Part shown: piece by piece, positions 62,301 to 64,000 of the stretch
How positions within the stretch are numbered: the stretch's first letter is position 1
Layout: the number at the start of each line of letters is the position of its first letter
Assembly (NCBI RefSeq): GCF_004798865.1
Contig: NW_025335922.1
Coordinates: 6,424,645 to 6,488,644 of the forward strand
Direction: 5' to 3'
Origin: Varanus komodoensis
Lineage: Eukaryota; Chordata; Lepidosauria; Squamata; Varanidae
Length of the DNA stretch: 64,000 nucleotides
Made by a program: the position numbers and the translations under genes
Notes under the pieces: model-generated
What the model was told of the DNA's origin: nothing
Databases searched by the model: none
What the model saw: only the letters and a program-made list of their open reading frames with translations

Positions 62301-62535
62301 TTTATCATTCCTGCTGCAGTGGAGTAGCACATCTGCTTCTCTGGAAATTAAAACAAACAAACAAAGATGCTAATCCTTGTTATTTTCAGGAAAGAAATCT
62401 ATCAGAAGCTTAGCAGTCTGTACCCCACCCATGCCTGTAAGCAGTACCTGGGTGCCTTCTATCAGCTTGAAAAATACTGTGGATACCAAGCAGACCATAT
62501 CCCACAACTAGAAGATGTGTCTGTGTTTTTAACAG
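55693..62535 (+). CDS. TH2: Tyrosine hydroxylase 2 (TH-like), 5' six exons, gene continues past the window
   Basis: TH-type enzymes make L-DOPA from tyrosine with tetrahydrobiopterin and iron, in catecholamine neurons. Exons: 55693-55815, 57864-58038, 58483-58571, 59699-59766, 60722-60772 and 62390-62535, giving 217 codons plus one base with GT..AG introns. [20 protein letters not shown] and [19 protein letters not shown] follow human TH ([39 protein letters not shown]) far better than PAH or [16 protein letters not shown] matches TH FEAKIHHLETRPA. TH itself lies elsewhere in vertebrates (near ASCL2 and IGF2), so its place behind PAH makes this TH2, a paralogue absent from placental mammals. 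The start is the first ATG of the open frame, in a good context. The predicted N-terminus (41 residues before FEAKI) lacks the RRQSL motif of Ser40. An upstream non-recognised exon is possible. The iron-binding half lies beyond the right edge. Confidence 0.9.
56210..56480. repeat. Two neighbouring family C repeats
   Basis: GAGCTGCAACTCCCAGCATT with GGGATTGATGGGGGTTAAAT, and TTTTGGACTCCAACTTCCAG with GGAACTGAAGTCCACAACAT, are each an inverted pair. They represent two degraded copies. Confidence 0.55.
57424..57490. repeat. Foldback MITE half copy (family A)
   Basis: AGCTGGGTTCAGACAACATG, then TTAACCAAGAT and AACAACCC, repeats the end and interior of the elements near 12 kb. The opposite end is missing. 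Confidence 0.6.
57600..57665. repeat. Palindromic MITE-like repeat (family B)
   Basis: GGCTGCAGTCCTATGAAAAT, CTGCCTGGAAGTAGATCCCA and TTGAACACTGT follow the family order, with a clear CCCATTGAAC core. Confidence 0.6.
57864..58038 (+). CDS. TH2: TH2 exon 2
   Basis: 175 bp, phase 0 to phase 1. It encodes [29 protein letters not shown] and [15 protein letters not shown], the second half of the regulatory domain. The phase at both ends equals PAH exon 3 (184 bp). Confidence 0.95.
58483..58571 (+). CDS. TH2: TH2 exon 3
   Basis: 89 bp, the same length as PAH exon 4. With the split codon it encodes [20 protein letters not shown] and [10 protein letters not shown]. The first residue is Ala where PAH and TH have Val. 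Confidence 0.97.
59020..59205 (-). repeat. tRNA-derived SINE, minus strand
   Basis: TTATATCCCATCTTTTTTCC, CCTCACAACAGCCTTGTGAG, TAGGTTAGGCTG and GGCACCCAGCAATCTTCATG are the complement of the SINE at 2429. Confidence 0.75.
59332..59391. repeat. (TG)n(AG)n compound microsatellite
   Basis: About 15 TG units pass directly into about 14 AG units. Confidence 0.97.
59699..59766 (+). CDS. TH2: TH2 exon 4
   Basis: 68 bp, the same length as PAH exon 5. It encodes [20 protein letters not shown] and FR; the split last codon is Gln here. Confidence 0.97.
59767..60721 (+). other. TH2: TH2 intron 4
   Basis: It contains a family C palindromic element (about 59955-60070: CCAGTCCTTGTGGGACTTCA with GTTGATGGGAGCTGCAGTTT). 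Nothing else is recognised. Confidence 0.75.
60722..60772 (+). CDS. TH2: TH2 exon 5
   Basis: 51 bp. It encodes [17 protein letters not shown] (the Trp codon is split TG|G). Together with exon 6 it equals PAH exon 6 in length. TH genes also have an intron at this point. Confidence 0.97.
60773..62389 (+). other. TH2: TH2 intron 5
   Basis: It contains a minus-strand CR1-type fragment (about 60885-61215). The rest shows nothing recognised. Confidence 0.75.
60885..61215 (-). repeat. CR1-type LINE 3' part
   Basis: GACCAGCCATGCTTGATCAG, then ACCAATTGTCC, GGCAAGCCAGTTGCCCACAG and GTGGAAGTGAATTCCATAGT are the complement of the copy at 4560. Confidence 0.75.
62390..62535 (+). CDS. TH2: TH2 exon 6
   Basis: 146 bp, ending in phase 1 like PAH exon 6. 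It encodes [40 protein letters not shown] and LT, the first part of the catalytic domain. Confidence 0.97.
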
Positions 62536-64000
62536 GTAAGATCACACAGCCCCTGTGATACATGGCTAGCGTCAACACCTGGCATAGGGTGGCCAGGTGG
62601 CCTCCCTTATTGAAGGTTCCTTTATGTAAAAGGCTGTTCAGTCCTGGTCTCCTTTTATTTATCACATGTTTGTACAATCCAGTTGGCAAAGTTCTCTGGG
62701 CAGTTTGCAGAAATTAATGGTATAAAAACAGAGCATGATCTAAATAATATAAAAAATCTACATTCAAAATTCTACAAGTATTGTAATCAAACAATAGTAA
62801 AAATTCCAGGCCCTATTTAAAAACCCTGTCAGGTTTCTGTGAATAAAGATAAGCCTGAACATGATTTCAAAAACCTGCCAGTGTTGGCACTGAGACAATA
62901 TTACAGGCGAGAGTATCCCACAGTGGTGAGGCCACCACTGAAAAGGCCCTCCCCTTTTTTGCCCTGTTTCAAGCCTTCCTCTAAATACACTCTGGCCTTT
63001 CCCAGCCCTATGTAAGCCAATCAAGACATAGTCAGGTTAAGAAGAGAACAGGAGAGAGTTAAAATAAAACTGGTTCAGAACAGTGAATTTTCTGAAATGG
63101 GACTCTATGGCAAGAAGCTCAAGATGACTTACACAGTTCTCCTCGATTCCATTTTATCCTCACAGTAACTTACCTCACAGGGTCATTGTGAGTGTAAGAC
63201 TGAGAGCAGCAGGAGGAGAATCATGTAAGCCATTCTGAGCCCTTTAAAAAAGAAAAAGGCAGGATACAAATCTTATAAATAAATAAATAGACACAACAAC
63301 TCTGTGAGGTAAACCAAGACTGAATGGCAAGCAAAATATCAGCAAGTGAGTTTAAGGGACAAGTGCAGACTAGAATCACATTTGGCTCAGTAGAACTTGT
63401 CCTGCATATTCTGCTGCCCTGTTGGGTTTTCTACCTGGAATCTACTTTAACAGCAGGCCTATTTCAGCAGGGCAAGATCTATACCAAAATGTCTCTTCAA
63501 AGATATGACTGGGGGCTACATGGCCGTTATTGTTGCTTTTATCATTTAGTTAGTTAATAGGTTTATATATCACTTACCTTGTTTAAAAATATCTAAGCAA
63601 TTTACAAAAAGAATAATCTGCATTAAAATACATTAATTATTAAAATTTTAATAAATTAAATATTCATTAAAATTTTACAAAGTGCATCCTATTAAATGCA
63701 AAAACATTTGTATAAGTCATCCATGAGAACACACAATGCCATAATCAGCAAGGAAATTGGGCAGCGCAATCACTCTGAAAAGGCCTGAGTGAAAATACAA
63801 GTCTTTAATTGGTGCCTGAACAAATACTACATCTGGTGTCTCTTGGATACCCAGGTGGAAGGTGCCACCACCAAGAAAATGACAAAGAGGGCAATCTGCA
63901 GGTCACAGGACAACCAGCAAGTGATAGATACTAAGTTCAGAAATGGGGCCTTGTAATGGGCTATTCCCAAATGTTAATATTTCAGAATTGCCCAGAGGCA
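62536..64000 (+). other. TH2: TH2 intron 6 (runs past the window)
   Basis: No further TH2 exon (the [11 protein letters not shown] block) is found before the edge. It holds a SINE 3' part (about 63150-63290) and two pieces of an unclassified lizard repeat (about 62880-63020 and 63765-63960, with ACTGAAAAGGCCCTCCCC and ACTCTGAAAAGGCCTGAG). Confidence 0.75.
63150..63290 (+). repeat. tRNA-derived SINE, 3' part
   Basis: AACTTACCTCACAGGGTCAT, GGAGAATCATGTAAGCCATT and GGCAGGATACAAATC, then an (AAAT)n run, match the second half of the SINE at 2429. Confidence 0.8.

Noticed and set aside
55693-62535. Calling the second gene a PAH duplicate or a tryptophan hydroxylase
   Set aside because: [22 protein letters not shown] and [13 protein letters not shown] follow TH. 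PAH has [13 protein letters not shown] and TPH has CANRVLMYGSELD at the first place.

Overview
This window is vertebrate nuclear DNA, almost certainly from a squamate reptile (probably a lizard). Its genes have many small exons with GT..AG introns. The background holds CR1, L2-like and L1 LINE remnants, tRNA-derived SINEs (one full-length, with a (CTTTAC)n tail and a Bov-B-like 3' end), hAT-type and foldback MITEs and many microsatellites. The species cannot be fixed from sequence alone. No bacterial-type gene, CRISPR array, retroviral gene or LTR element was recognised.

Layout. (1) 1-8397 is intergenic DNA with a decayed retrocopy of ribosomal protein gene RPS28 (minus strand, 73-267), SINEs and CR1 pieces. 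(2) 8398-48820 (+) is a complete phenylalanine hydroxylase gene, PAH. It has 13 coding exons, 1341 bp including the stop, giving 446 residues. Every exon after the first has exactly the length of its human counterpart. (3) 48821-55692 is a 6.9-kb spacer with a well-preserved hAT-type MITE and old repeats. (4) 55693 to beyond the right edge (+) holds the first six coding exons (217 codons plus one base) of a second aromatic amino acid hydroxylase of tyrosine hydroxylase type. Its place directly behind PAH identifies it as TH2, the non-mammalian tyrosine hydroxylase paralogue, rather than TH. It starts in a CpG-rich island.

The two genes are head-to-tail paralogues. PAH turns phenylalanine into tyrosine with tetrahydrobiopterin, iron and oxygen. 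TH-type enzymes turn tyrosine into L-DOPA, although zebrafish Th2 has also been reported to act on tryptophan. Shared exon lengths (89 and 68 bp) and the exact sum 51 + 146 = 197 bp against PAH exon 6 show their common origin and one intron difference. Points worth a second look are the short PAH N-terminus without the Ser16 phosphorylation motif, the short TH2 N-terminus without the TH Ser40 motif, an interstitial telomeric repeat in PAH intron 5, a hAT MITE with a perfect 8-bp target duplication, a near-perfect hairpin in PAH intron 9, and several foldback repeat families.
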